NCBI GenBank assembly: GCA_937890005.1
Contig: CALBZA010000073.1
Location: forward strand, 1-64,000
Origin: an uncultured Verrucomicrobia subdivision 3 bacterium
GTDB taxonomy: Bacteria > Verrucomicrobiota > Verrucomicrobiia > Limisphaerales > DASXHY01
Length of the DNA stretch: 64,000 nt
Reading direction: 5' to 3'
The translations under genes were made by a program, and so were the position numbers. Each line of letters starts with the position of its first letter. Position 1 is the stretch's first letter. This document shows, piece after piece, positions 1-7,434 of the stretch. The notes beneath the pieces were generated by a model, which saw only the letters and a list, made by a program, of their open reading frames with translations, ran no database searches and was not told where the DNA came from.

Positions 1-13
1 CGCTTTGAGCGGT

Positions 14-301
14 TCACCCTCTTTCAAGCCTCCGGCTCTGCCGGAGGTTGCTGACAAACTGGTCAATGACAGCGATGGGGAAGACATAGTATCCCATTTC
101 GGCGATCGGAAATGTGACCGTCGAATAATAACTGTAGGTTCCTTTGACGCTCGTGCTCTCGTTCAATGGCGGCAGGACCACGATGGAGCGCGGATGATGC
201 TGCCGGAATTGGGTGTAATCGTAAGGAGGCAGCGCACATCCTGTGACACACACAAGCGCCAGAAGAACCGCATTACGGAAATTGAAAAAGGGAATGTTCA
301 T
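14..301 (-). CDS. DUF799 (GNA1162-like) lipoprotein, apparently cut short
   Basis: Resembles the N-terminal half of the DUF799/GNA1162 family of outer-membrane-associated lipoproteins. Visible: a signal segment ending in a VTGC lipobox, then the family-typical stretch PRSIVVLPPLNEST and a STVTFPIAEMGYYVFP block. The frame stops after 95 codons, while the family usually runs to about 200 residues. The last 15 residues do not look like the family, and other frames downstream stay partly open, so a frameshift (real or sequencing) close to the window edge is likely. Its ATG overlaps the DUF4810 stop by 4 nt, so it is the third gene of the CsgG-DUF4810-DUF799 operon. The rest would lie outside the window. 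Confidence 0.7.
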   Translation of the reverse strand: MNIPFFNFRNAVLLALVCVTGCALPPYDYTQFRQHHPRSIVVLPPLNESTSVKGTYSYYSTVTFPIAEMGYYVFPIAVIDQFVSNLRQSRRLERG

Positions 302-639
302 TTGGGTTCGAGATTGGCGAGGAGACGGTCCATGAACACGGCGGATTCCGGAAACTGCGCTTTTTCAGTTTCGAATTCCTGGCGCGCCTGATCGATTTTT
401 CCGACCTGGTAATAAAGATGTCCGAGATGCGCGTGAAATCCCGGATTCATCCGTTTGCCTTTGGAGCGCGCCTTTTGATAATCCGCCTCCAGTTGCTCGA
501 TCTGCATCTCCGGCGAAACCTTTCCGGGAGCGGCATAGGAGGCATAAATCATCTGCTCGTAATGTCCCCACGAATACAGCGTTCGGTGAGTGCAGCCGGT
601 GAGGATGGCTGCCGCCGCCAGGAGAATGGCAAATTTCAT
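298..639 (-). CDS. DUF4810 lipoprotein
   Basis: A 113-residue lipoprotein with a short signal ending at LTGC (Cys about residue 16). The body matches the DUF4810 pattern: LYSWGHYEQMIY near the start, then a TPR-like helical pair around HAHLGHLYYQVGKIDQARQEFETEK. It starts inside the CsgG stop (ATGA, 4-nt overlap) and ends inside the DUF799 start (another 4-nt overlap), so the three genes should be translationally coupled. In other bacteria this triplet encodes envelope lipoproteins that occur together; the shared role is not settled. Identification is from motif and gene order. Confidence 0.85.
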   Translation of the reverse strand: MKFAILLAAAAILTGCTHRTLYSWGHYEQMIYASYAAPGKVSPEMQIEQLEADYQKARSKGKRMNPGFHAHLGHLYYQVGKIDQARQEFETEKAQFPESAVFMDRLLANLEPK

Positions 640-1331
640 TGGGCCTTCTGAGCGGGCTGCCAGCGTCCTTGATCGATTCCATCCGCGAGACGATCGACGG
701 CTTCGCGGATCGCAAGATCCAGGACCTTTCCGTTCAGGGTCGAGTCATAGGCGGCAGTCCCGCCGAAACCGAGCACTTCGCGATTGCTCAAGGCGTATTC
801 GCCAGCGCCTTGAACGGTGTAAACAACCTCGGAGGTGAGAACATCCACCACGTTCAACGTCACTTTCGAATAGGCAATCTGTTGTTTGCCGCTGCCGAGA
901 ATTCCGAACAGCTGCTGGTCTCCAATTTCCTTGCGTCCGAACTCCACAACGTCGCCGGTGATGGCAAAGTCAGCTCCCTTGAGAGATTGATTTTCACCGC
1001 GGATTTTTGCTTCGCGCGCAATCTCTTCCATGTTTTCGCGGTCCAATACATTGAACCTTCCTGTTTCCTTGAGATGCCCGACCAGGATCGTTTTCGCCTG
1101 TCCGCCGAGACGATCCACGCCATCTGAAAAAAGTCCGCGCATGTATCCGCTGCGGTTGTCGAACTTGCCGACCATCAGTGCGCTCTTCGGCCCGTTATAA
1201 GGAGTTCTTGAGGCGACGGGTTTTGGCGTCTCGAGAGCTTTGTGGGATTCGGTGGCGCAACCGTTGAGCAGGAGCAAAGCAAGTCCAAGCGCAGCGATTG
1301 CGGAAGTTTGACAGGTGAGTGGATTTTTCAT
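636..1331 (-). CDS. CsgG/HfaB family outer-membrane lipoprotein
   Basis: A 231-residue lipoprotein of the CsgG family. I start it at the ATG whose codon ends at 1331, preceded by AAGGA at good spacing; an in-frame upstream ATG would add 16 residues. The signal ends with LLNGC. The mature part has the CsgG core: ALMVGKFDNRSGYMRGLF near the start, LKETGRFNVLDRENMEEI in the middle and DLAIREAVDRLADGI at the end. CsgG proper makes the curli export pore, but no curli genes are present. With DUF4810 and DUF799 following at 4-nt overlaps, this is the separate CsgG-like lipoprotein operon found in many Gram-negatives, function unresolved. Confidence 0.88.
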   Translation of the reverse strand: MKNPLTCQTSAIAALGLALLLLNGCATESHKALETPKPVASRTPYNGPKSALMVGKFDNRSGYMRGLFSDGVDRLGGQAKTILVGHLKETGRFNVLDRENMEEIAREAKIRGENQSLKGADFAITGDVVEFGRKEIGDQQLFGILGSGKQQIAYSKVTLNVVDVLTSEVVYTVQGAGEYALSNREVLGFGGTAAYDSTLNGKVLDLAIREAVDRLADGIDQGRWQPAQKAQ

Positions 1332-1477
1332 GCGATCCTTTGTGCGCAAACGGTTATGTGGAAGTTGGCTTGGAGGCAATCTTTTTCTGGCAGATCTTCT
1401 CCATAGCTAATGTTCAGTAGTGGGGGAAATCCGATTTGTTCACCGGGACGAACGGTATATGTTGTGCCCGGTGGAAG

Positions 1478-3817
1478 ATGAGAAGAGAACCCGATCCAGC
1501 ACCGAACAGTCCTGACGAAAAGAACTGCCTGGCACGTTCGGTGGCCACGGCGCTGGACAAGGAACCAACCCTCGAAGCCGTCACGATCGACCGTTCCAAA
1601 CACACGATTTCCGTCGCCACACTTGGCAAAACCGACGATCCACGGATTTCTCAAACCGTCGCTGAAAGTTTGTCCGCCGCCTACAGCAGCGATCCTCAGC
1701 ATCATTGCAAACTTCTCGAAGGCGAGGGGACCTGTTGCACATGCGGTGCGCCGGCTCTTCCGGAAAAGGATGGAAAGATTTCCATCGAACATGACGCCGA
1801 CAAAACCACGATTGCGCGCGTGACCTGTCCGACGGCGCCGAAGTTCTGGCGCTGGCGGGACATTCCGTGGCCGAAGGTGGTTCAGAAGGACGTCGAGTTC
1901 ATCGAGGATGACGAACATGCGGAGCATCACATCAACGAATGGAAAATGCAGCTGGTGCTCGCCGGCGCGTGCGGTGTTCTGGGATTGCTTGCGGCGTATG
2001 TCGTTCCGACCGCGTGGAAGATTCCGGTTTTCATTCTCAGTTACGTGGCGGGCGCGTGGTTTCCGGCTGAGGAAGTCTGGGAACGACTCCGGCAGCGCGC
2101 AATCGATGTTCATTTTCTCATGCTTGCGGTTGCGGCTGGCAGTGCGTCGATAGGCGCCTGGGGAGAAGGTGCCACGCTGCTTTTTTTGTTTTCACTTTCG
2201 GGTGCGCTGGAACATTTCGCGCTTGGCAGAACTCAGAAGGAAATTCGGTCGCTGTTCCACAATGCTCCGAAAGTGGCGACGGTGCTCGATGCGTCGGGCA
2301 GGGAATCTGAAGTTCGCGTCGAAGCGCTGCAACCTCGCATGCGCCTGCTGATCAAACCCGGTTCGCAGTTTCCTGTTGATGCCGAAGTGGTGAAGGGCAG
2401 GACGGCTGCCGATGAATCGAATCTGACCGGCGAGGCGACGCCAGTGGAAAAGGGAGTTGGCGATACCGTGCTCGCGGGAACGATCAATCTTTGGGGTGCA
2501 GTTGAAGCCGTGGTGCTGCGTCCGGCGGCCGAGAGCGCGCTTCAAAAAATCATCCGCTTGATCAAGGAGGCGCAGAATCAGAAAGCGCCGGCGCAACAGT
2601 TCACGGACAAGTTCAGCACCTATTACACGTATTTCGCGCTCGGCCTGTCGGTGGTCATGTTTTTCGTCTGGTGGCTGGCACTGGGTTACGAACCGTTCAA
2701 GTCGGTCGGCGACGCAAGAAGCGCGTTTTATCGAACGATGACGTTGCTAGTCGTGGCGTCGCCCTGCGCATTGGTTCTCTCGATTCCGTCGGCTGTGCTG
2801 GCGGCGATTGCATGGAGCGCACGGCAGGGAATTCTTTTCCGCGGCGGCGCGGCGGTGGAGAAGCTGGCAGATGTTGATCTGGTCGCACTGGACAAAACCG
2901 GAACGCTCACCACAGGCGAACTGCGGGTGGAAAGAGTGGAAAGCTTTCCGCCTGGCAACGAACAGGCGATCGCGCAACTGGCCTATTCGCTGGAAAGACT
3001 TTCAACACATCCGCTCGCCCGGGCGATCACGCGCTACGGAAAGCAGCAAAACATCGAGCCGATTGAGTTCCCGGAATTTGAATCGGTCACCGGCCAGGGA
3101 CTTCGTGCCAGACGAAATGGCGTCGAGTGTTTTCTCGGGCGCCGTGACTGGTTGAACTCGGGATCGCGCGTTGCACTGATGGCCAATGTTCCTGCAACGG
3201 AAGCAGGATTCTCCGAAATCTGGCTTGCTGAGGGTGATCTGGTGGGAAGGATCGTTTTGCGTGACGACATTCGTCCGCAGGCGAAATCAGTGATCGATCA
3301 GTTGCGCGCGGAAGGATTGCGAACTGTGGTTCTTACTGGAGACCGTCGTGCGACGGCCGAATATCTTCGCGCGGAACTGCATCTCGATGACGTTAGGGCT
3401 GAATTGAAACCGGAGAACAAGGTGGCGGAAATTCGCGGATTCAACGAGCAGGGCCGCAAGGTGGCGATGGTGGGCGACGGCGTGAATGACGCGCCGAGTC
3501 TCGCAGCGGCCTACATCGGTGTCGCCATGGGGGCGAGAGGATCAGATGCCGCGTTGGAACAGGCCGACGTGGTGTTGATGCATGATCGTCTGGAAAACTT
3601 CCTCGCCGCCTTTCGCCTGAGTCAAAAAGCGCGGGGAATCATTCGGCAGAATCTCTTTATTTCATTGGGAACGGTCGCGGTGCTGGTGACGTTTGCGATG
3701 ATTGGGAAGATTCCTCTCACGCTGGGCGTTGTGGGGCACGAAGGCAGCACGGTGATTGTGGTGATGAACAGTCTGCGGCTGCTTTTCGGGCGTGTTTCTC
3801 GGAAGAAGGGGACGTGA
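1478..3817 (+). CDS. P1B-4-type heavy-metal-transporting ATPase
   Basis: Membrane ATP-driven metal exporter of about 779 residues. The ATG at 1478 is preferred over an upstream in-frame TTG (1436). Signature positions: TGEATPVEKG in the actuator domain, SPC (residues about 428-430) in the transport helix, DKTGTLT with the phosphorylated Asp at about 472, an HPLARAI motif, GDGVNDAPSL, and HEGST (His about 754) in the last helix. The SPC plus HEG[GS]T combination marks the P1B-4 group, which exports Co2+, Fe2+ or Zn2+, rather than CPC-type Cu or Cd pumps. The N-terminus lacks a CxxC metal-binding domain but carries a Cys cluster (CCTC) near residue 89. No metal regulator is adjacent. The substrate is inference. 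Confidence 0.93.
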   Translation: MRREPDPAPNSPDEKNCLARSVATALDKEPTLEAVTIDRSKHTISVATLGKTDDPRISQTVAESLSAAYSSDPQHHCKLLEGEGTCCTCGAPALPEKDGKISIEHDADKTTIARVTCPTAPKFWRWRDIPWPKVVQKDVEFIEDDEHAEHHINEWKMQLVLAGACGVLGLLAAYVVPTAWKIPVFILSYVAGAWFPAEEVWERLRQRAIDVHFLMLAVAAGSASIGAWGEGATLLFLFSLSGALEHFALGRTQKEIRSLFHNAPKVATVLDASGRESEVRVEALQPRMRLLIKPGSQFPVDAEVVKGRTAADESNLTGEATPVEKGVGDTVLAGTINLWGAVEAVVLRPAAESALQKIIRLIKEAQNQKAPAQQFTDKFSTYYTYFALGLSVVMFFVWWLALGYEPFKSVGDARSAFYRTMTLLVVASPCALVLSIPSAVLAAIAWSARQGILFRGGAAVEKLADVDLVALDKTGTLTTGELRVERVESFPPGNEQAIAQLAYSLERLSTHPLARAITRYGKQQNIEPIEFPEFESVTGQGLRARRNGVECFLGRRDWLNSGSRVALMANVPATEAGFSEIWLAEGDLVGRIVLRDDIRPQAKSVIDQLRAEGLRTVVLTGDRRATAEYLRAELHLDDVRAELKPENKVAEIRGFNEQGRKVAMVGDGVNDAPSLAAAYIGVAMGARGSDAALEQADVVLMHDRLENFLAAFRLSQKARGIIRQNLFISLGTVAVLVTFAMIGKIPLTLGVVGHEGSTVIVVMNSLRLLFGRVSRKKGT

Positions 3818-3843
3818 ACGGAACGGAAAACGGGGAGAATTTT

Positions 3844-3884
3844 CTGTTGAGGCGCCGTCTTCCGAAAAGAGGCGCCGTCAACAG
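3844..3884. terminator. Inverted repeat between convergent genes
   Basis: CTGTTGAGGCGCC is followed 14 nt later by GGCGCCGTCAACAG, forming a stem of about 13 bp with one bulge. There is no long T tract. It sits between the ATPase stop and the end of the small gene on the opposite strand, so a shared terminator is the simplest reading. Confidence 0.5.
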
Positions 3885-3909
3885 GACCGGATAAAACCTG
3901 GCCGGGCGT

Positions 3910-4074
3910 TTAGATGGCTTCGTCAGCCAGCCAGTCGGTCAGGTGAATGAATTCTTTGATCTTGCGCCGCTCGTAGCGGTTCTTGAGGGATTTCTTGGGG
4001 TGACTGTCGGTTTTTCGAAAGGGGTGTTTGTCATTTCTTACAACCTCGTTGAGGGAATCCAGGGATTTAGCCAT
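3910..4074 (-). CDS. Small basic hypothetical protein (54 aa)
   Basis: A 54-residue reading frame, MAKSLDSLNEVVRN through FIHLTDWLADEAI, with a good AAGGA ribosome site about 8 nt before the ATG. It is rich in Lys and Arg (a KKSLKNRYERRKIKEF stretch) followed by a short amphipathic C-terminal helix, which suggests a nucleic-acid-binding or ribosome-associated small protein; that is inference only. It converges on the ATPase and shares the hairpin with it. I do not recognise a family. The strong ribosome site and absence of any competing gene support it being real. Confidence 0.6.
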   Translation of the reverse strand: MAKSLDSLNEVVRNDKHPFRKTDSHPKKSLKNRYERRKIKEFIHLTDWLADEAI

Positions 4075-4247
4075 AGATCAATTTCCTTTCTCGCGGATTT
4101 GAAACAGCCTGAAGAATACCAACCCGCCGTCCTTGCCGGCTTCCTTTCACTTGAATGGGCGTCAGCGTCTTCAAGCAGTCTGAATATCGGACCAAACTGA
4201 AGAAAATTCATTCAAAAGTTTCTGTGAAAAGAATATCGTCTGTTCTG

Positions 4248-4493
4248 ATGATGCCGCCCGTGAGCCAGTTCAAACGTTTCGATGTGCGCGCGCTGATCCG
4301 CAAAGGCGTGGAACCTTTCCCGGAAATTCGAAAGCGAGTCGATCTCATCGCGCCCGGCGAGGGGTTGATCGTCGTCGCCCCGTTCCTGCCGTCGCCGCTC
4401 GTGGAAAAGCTTTCCGGCGAGGGATTCGCCTCGAAGGTGGAACGCGGACAGGGCTCGGACTGGATCGTTTATTTCTGGCGGGAGGAGGACTGA
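4248..4493 (+). CDS. DUF2249 domain protein
   Basis: A small single-domain protein (about 81 residues from the ATG at 4248; another ATG follows directly, and upstream extension is possible but looks non-conserved). It shows the DUF2249 pattern: FDVRALIRKGVEPFPEI, then DLIAPGEGLIVVAPFLPSPL and a C-terminal DWIVYFWR strand. The fold is SirA/TusA-like. Its stop lies one base before the ATG of the Crp-type regulator, so they are co-transcribed. In other bacteria DUF2249 proteins cluster with nitric-oxide and denitrification genes and Dnr-type regulators; no such enzymes are in this window, so that link is only suggestive. Confidence 0.85.
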   Translation: MMPPVSQFKRFDVRALIRKGVEPFPEIRKRVDLIAPGEGLIVVAPFLPSPLVEKLSGEGFASKVERGQGSDWIVYFWREED

Positions 4494-4494
4494 C

Positions 4495-5214
4495 ATGGCG
4501 ACGGCCTTCGCAGAATTCAAAACGATCGCGCTCATCAACACGCTTCGCAGCTGCCAGCTGTTCACCGGGCTCGCGCAGGAAGATTTGGAAAACATTGCGG
4601 CGGTGACAGCCTTGAAGTCGCTCGACAAAGGGGAATACCTGTTTCACGAGGGCGATCCGGCTCTCGGCTTTTACGTCGTGCAACGCGGCGCGATCAACGT
4701 CCATCGCGTCAACGCCGCGGGCAAGGAACAGATCATTCACGTGTTTCGCGCGGGAGATTCTTTCGCGGAAGTGGCGCTGGCGTCGGATCGCGGGTATCCG
4801 GCCGATGCACGGGCGCTTGAGCCAAGCCAGGTGTTGCTGGTTCAAAAGTCGGGCATTCTCGCGCTGCTGAAGCGGCAGCCTGAGCTGGCGTTGCGCATGT
4901 TGGGATCGATGAGCGGACATCTGCGCGTGCTGGTCGGGCAGCTCGAGGATCTCACGTTAAAGGATGTGGAAACGCGCCTCGCCAACTGGCTGATGAAACG
5001 TTGTTCGAATCCACAGAGTGAAAAACCGGTCGCAATCGAACTATCCATGACCAAACGCGTCCTGGCGGCTGAACTGGGAACGATCAGCGAAACCTTCTCG
5101 CGAACGCTCGCAAAATTTCGCGAACAGAAGCTCATTTCCGTTCGCGGCAAAACCATCACGGTGCTTTCTCCGGCGCGGCTCAACGCTCTTCTTCGGAAAA
5201 ACCTCGGCGAGTAA
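4495..5214 (+). CDS. Crp/Fnr family transcription regulator
   Basis: A 239-residue regulator: N-terminal cyclic-nucleotide-binding beta-roll (about residues 20-140, with GEYLFHEGDPALGFYVVQRGAINVHR and GDSFAEVAL), a dimerisation helix, and a C-terminal winged helix of the Crp type (MTKRVLAAELGTISETFSRTLAKF as the recognition region). It lacks the clustered cysteines of Fnr, so it does not hold an Fe-S cluster of that kind; a Dnr-like haem or nitrosative sensor is compatible but unproven. A GGAGGAGGA ribosome site lies inside the end of the DUF2249 gene. Confidence 0.92.
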   Translation: MATAFAEFKTIALINTLRSCQLFTGLAQEDLENIAAVTALKSLDKGEYLFHEGDPALGFYVVQRGAINVHRVNAAGKEQIIHVFRAGDSFAEVALASDRGYPADARALEPSQVLLVQKSGILALLKRQPELALRMLGSMSGHLRVLVGQLEDLTLKDVETRLANWLMKRCSNPQSEKPVAIELSMTKRVLAAELGTISETFSRTLAKFREQKLISVRGKTITVLSPARLNALLRKNLGE

Positions 5215-5285
5215 GTGGTGCAATCCTGGCGGAGGTCGATTTGCGAAATCAGCGGGAAAGTCGAAGTTGCGGGCTCGTTCTGCGC

Positions 5286-6854
5286 ATGAAGATCTTGTTC
5301 CGCTGTGTTGCGTCGGCTGTTCTGCTTTGGACCGCAGGTTCACTCGGCGCTGATCTCGACTCGATTGGAGTTCTTCTGCTTCGCGCTGTTTCAGGCGATC
5401 TGAACGGCGCAGGAATCCGCGTCACACAGGTGGAAGCTCCGGACAGCACGAACGAACTGGTCACATTTCAGGTGACGCCGTCGCAAGTGGGACATCCGGT
5501 CAGCCTGTTTACCTATTTCGTCGGGCCGCCGCTGCATCCCTCGGAACAGTCGAGCGAGAGTTATCCGAACAGCCTGGGCGGGCGTTCGGGACATGCGGTC
5601 GCGGTTGCAAATCATTTCTACGGAATTCCCCTCGGCGTCAGCACGAACGTGCTGCATGTGGACAACTACGAGGCGAACTATTTTTTCGACCAGATCGTTC
5701 CGGACAACATCGCGATCCATTCGAGGATCGTGAATCAGACTTTCATTGTTCCTTCGGACGTAGCGGATCAGCGGCTGTTTGATTCGGCTTATGACAACTA
5801 TGCGGCCGAGCATGGGATCCTGTTCATTTCGGGAATTGGGAACGGCGGTGCGGTGAATCCGCCGGCGACCAGTTACAACGGCATCGGCGTGGGGGCTTAC
5901 GGTGGGGCCTCCAGCATTGGTCCGACGCCTGACAACGGGCGTGCGAAACCTGACATCGTGGCGCCGGCGGAGGTGACGAGTTATTCAACGCCGCAGGTTT
6001 CCGGCGCTGCGACGATTCTTTTGCAGGCAGCTTTGCGCGGAGACGGAGGCGCTGACACAAACGCCGCCGCCGATTCGAGAACGATCAAAGCTCTCCTGCT
6101 CAACGGTGCCGTCAAACCGTCCAACTGGACTGCGCCCGCGCCATCGCCGCTCGATCCGCGACATGGGGCCGGTGTGTTGAATGTTTTCAATTCCTACAAT
6201 CAGCTCGCAGGCGGGAAACATGGGGCGATTGAAACAAGCGTGGTTCCATCCGGAGCCGCGCATCCGGCATCGACTGCGCTTTCGAGTGTTCCGTCTTTGC
6301 ACGGCTTCGATTTCGATTCGATTGAGAGCAGCGCCGGAAGCGAGACGGTTCAGCATTACCTGTTCGACCTGTCGTCGGGCATTTCCAACGCATTGTTCAC
6401 CTGCACGGCGACGCTGGTCTGGAATCGTCAGAGTGGACAGACGGACATCAACAATCTGGAACTGTTTCTTTATGAGGTGCAGTCGGGACAGTTGATCGCG
6501 GCGAGCACGAGTGCTGTGGACAACGTGGAGCATATTTACGTGCAAAATCTGCCGCAGGGACGATATGACCTGCAGGTATTGAAACGTAACGGCGGGATGG
6601 TAAGTGCGTCGGAAACGTATGCGCTGGCCTTCGAGTTTTTTGCGATGCCGTTGAGCATTGCGATGGACAACTCAAGTGTTCGGTTGAGCTGGCCCGATTA
6701 TCCCGCCGGTTTTGTTCTGCAGACGACCACGAACGTTGTCGATTCGACCTCGTGGAGTCCGGTGAATGTCATTCCCATCCATACAAACCGCCGGCAGGAA
6801 GTGATTCTCGATGCGATGGACGTCGGGCGGTTTTTTCGGCTTAAACGGCCATGA
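5286..6854 (+). CDS. Secreted subtilase-like (S8) protein with Asp-to-Glu triad
   Basis: A 522-residue exported protein; the ATG at 5286 begins a clear signal peptide (MKILFRCVASAVLLW). The body reads as a subtilisin-fold domain: GAGIRVTQVEA with Glu about 50 where the catalytic Asp should be, GRSGHAVAVANH with His about 103, an oxyanion Asn about 186 in ISGIGNGG, and the nucleophile in VTSYSTPQVSGAA (Ser about 232). Glu for Asp recalls sedolisins. A beta-rich region follows, and the C-terminus ends in the short FVLQTTTN...W...RFFRL domain common on verrucomicrobial exported proteins. Activity is uncertain given the altered triad and the small core. Confidence 0.72.
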   Translation: MKILFRCVASAVLLWTAGSLGADLDSIGVLLLRAVSGDLNGAGIRVTQVEAPDSTNELVTFQVTPSQVGHPVSLFTYFVGPPLHPSEQSSESYPNSLGGRSGHAVAVANHFYGIPLGVSTNVLHVDNYEANYFFDQIVPDNIAIHSRIVNQTFIVPSDVADQRLFDSAYDNYAAEHGILFISGIGNGGAVNPPATSYNGIGVGAYGGASSIGPTPDNGRAKPDIVAPAEVTSYSTPQVSGAATILLQAALRGDGGADTNAAADSRTIKALLLNGAVKPSNWTAPAPSPLDPRHGAGVLNVFNSYNQLAGGKHGAIETSVVPSGAAHPASTALSSVPSLHGFDFDSIESSAGSETVQHYLFDLSSGISNALFTCTATLVWNRQSGQTDINNLELFLYEVQSGQLIAASTSAVDNVEHIYVQNLPQGRYDLQVLKRNGGMVSASETYALAFEFFAMPLSIAMDNSSVRLSWPDYPAGFVLQTTTNVVDSTSWSPVNVIPIHTNRRQEVILDAMDVGRFFRLKRP

Positions 6855-6935
6855 GCCACAGATGGAACACAGATCTCGGCATCTGCGTTTCATCTGTAGC
6901 CAATCAACGATTCGTAGCAGGTGCAATGAGGCGCC

Positions 6936-6982
6936 TCCTCTCCCCAGCCCTCTCCTCCATTTTCAATGGAAGAGAGGGAGAC
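6936..6982. repeat. CCCTCTC...GAGAGGG palindromic repeat
   Basis: A pyrimidine-rich arm (CTCCCCAGCCCTCTCCTCC) and a purine-rich arm (GGAAGAGAGGGAGA) around ATTTTCAAT form a hairpin. A related but longer element lies inside gcvP (11538-11614). It follows a CCACAGATGGAACACAGAT stretch of the kind seen repeated between genes in such genomes. The region 6855-7130 otherwise holds nothing recognisable. Confidence 0.55.
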
Positions 6983-7130
6983 AGAAAACCGCCGCAGGTT
7001 GTTTGTCGCTTGGACGTGAACTCAAGTGTTTTTGGTTCGACGGCTCAACAGTGCGGTCTGACAGCGTCAGAAGTTCGCGAAAGGAATTGAGAGGAATTGA
7101 GTCTTCGACAAAATGCGGCAACACTGCGTC

Positions 7131-7397
7131 ATGCCCGCACCGAAAGACGAACTGCTTCGCGCCATTGATCTTGCGTCGGCCAATGACTGGAACGCCGCGC
7201 ACAACCTGGTTCAGAGATTTGAAGAAGATTCCACTGCGGCCTGGATTCACGCGGTCTTGCACAAGATCGAAGGGGATCTTGGAAATGCGCGTTATTGGTA
7301 TCATCGCGCGGATCGCCTCCAGCATGTGAAAGATGAACCGAGGGCGGAACTCGCTGCCATCCGGTCTGAGTTGTTGGGCGAGGATGCAAGTAGCTGA
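7131..7397 (+). CDS. Conserved small hypothetical protein
   Basis: An 88-residue cytoplasmic protein, start chosen at the ATG at 7131 (MPAPKDELLRAIDLA); an upstream ATG adds six residues. The pattern DWNAAHNLVQ, then AAWIHAVLHKIEGDLGNARYWYHRAD, looks like a known small helical family of unknown function: two TPR-like helices with conserved His, Glu and Tyr residues. No signal peptide or membrane segment. It stands alone between a secreted protein and a convergent gene. Confidence 0.72.
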   Translation: MPAPKDELLRAIDLASANDWNAAHNLVQRFEEDSTAAWIHAVLHKIEGDLGNARYWYHRADRLQHVKDEPRAELAAIRSELLGEDASS

Positions 7398-7434
7398 GCT
7401 GACTGTTCGACCAAAGCCGCAAAACGCGCGGACG

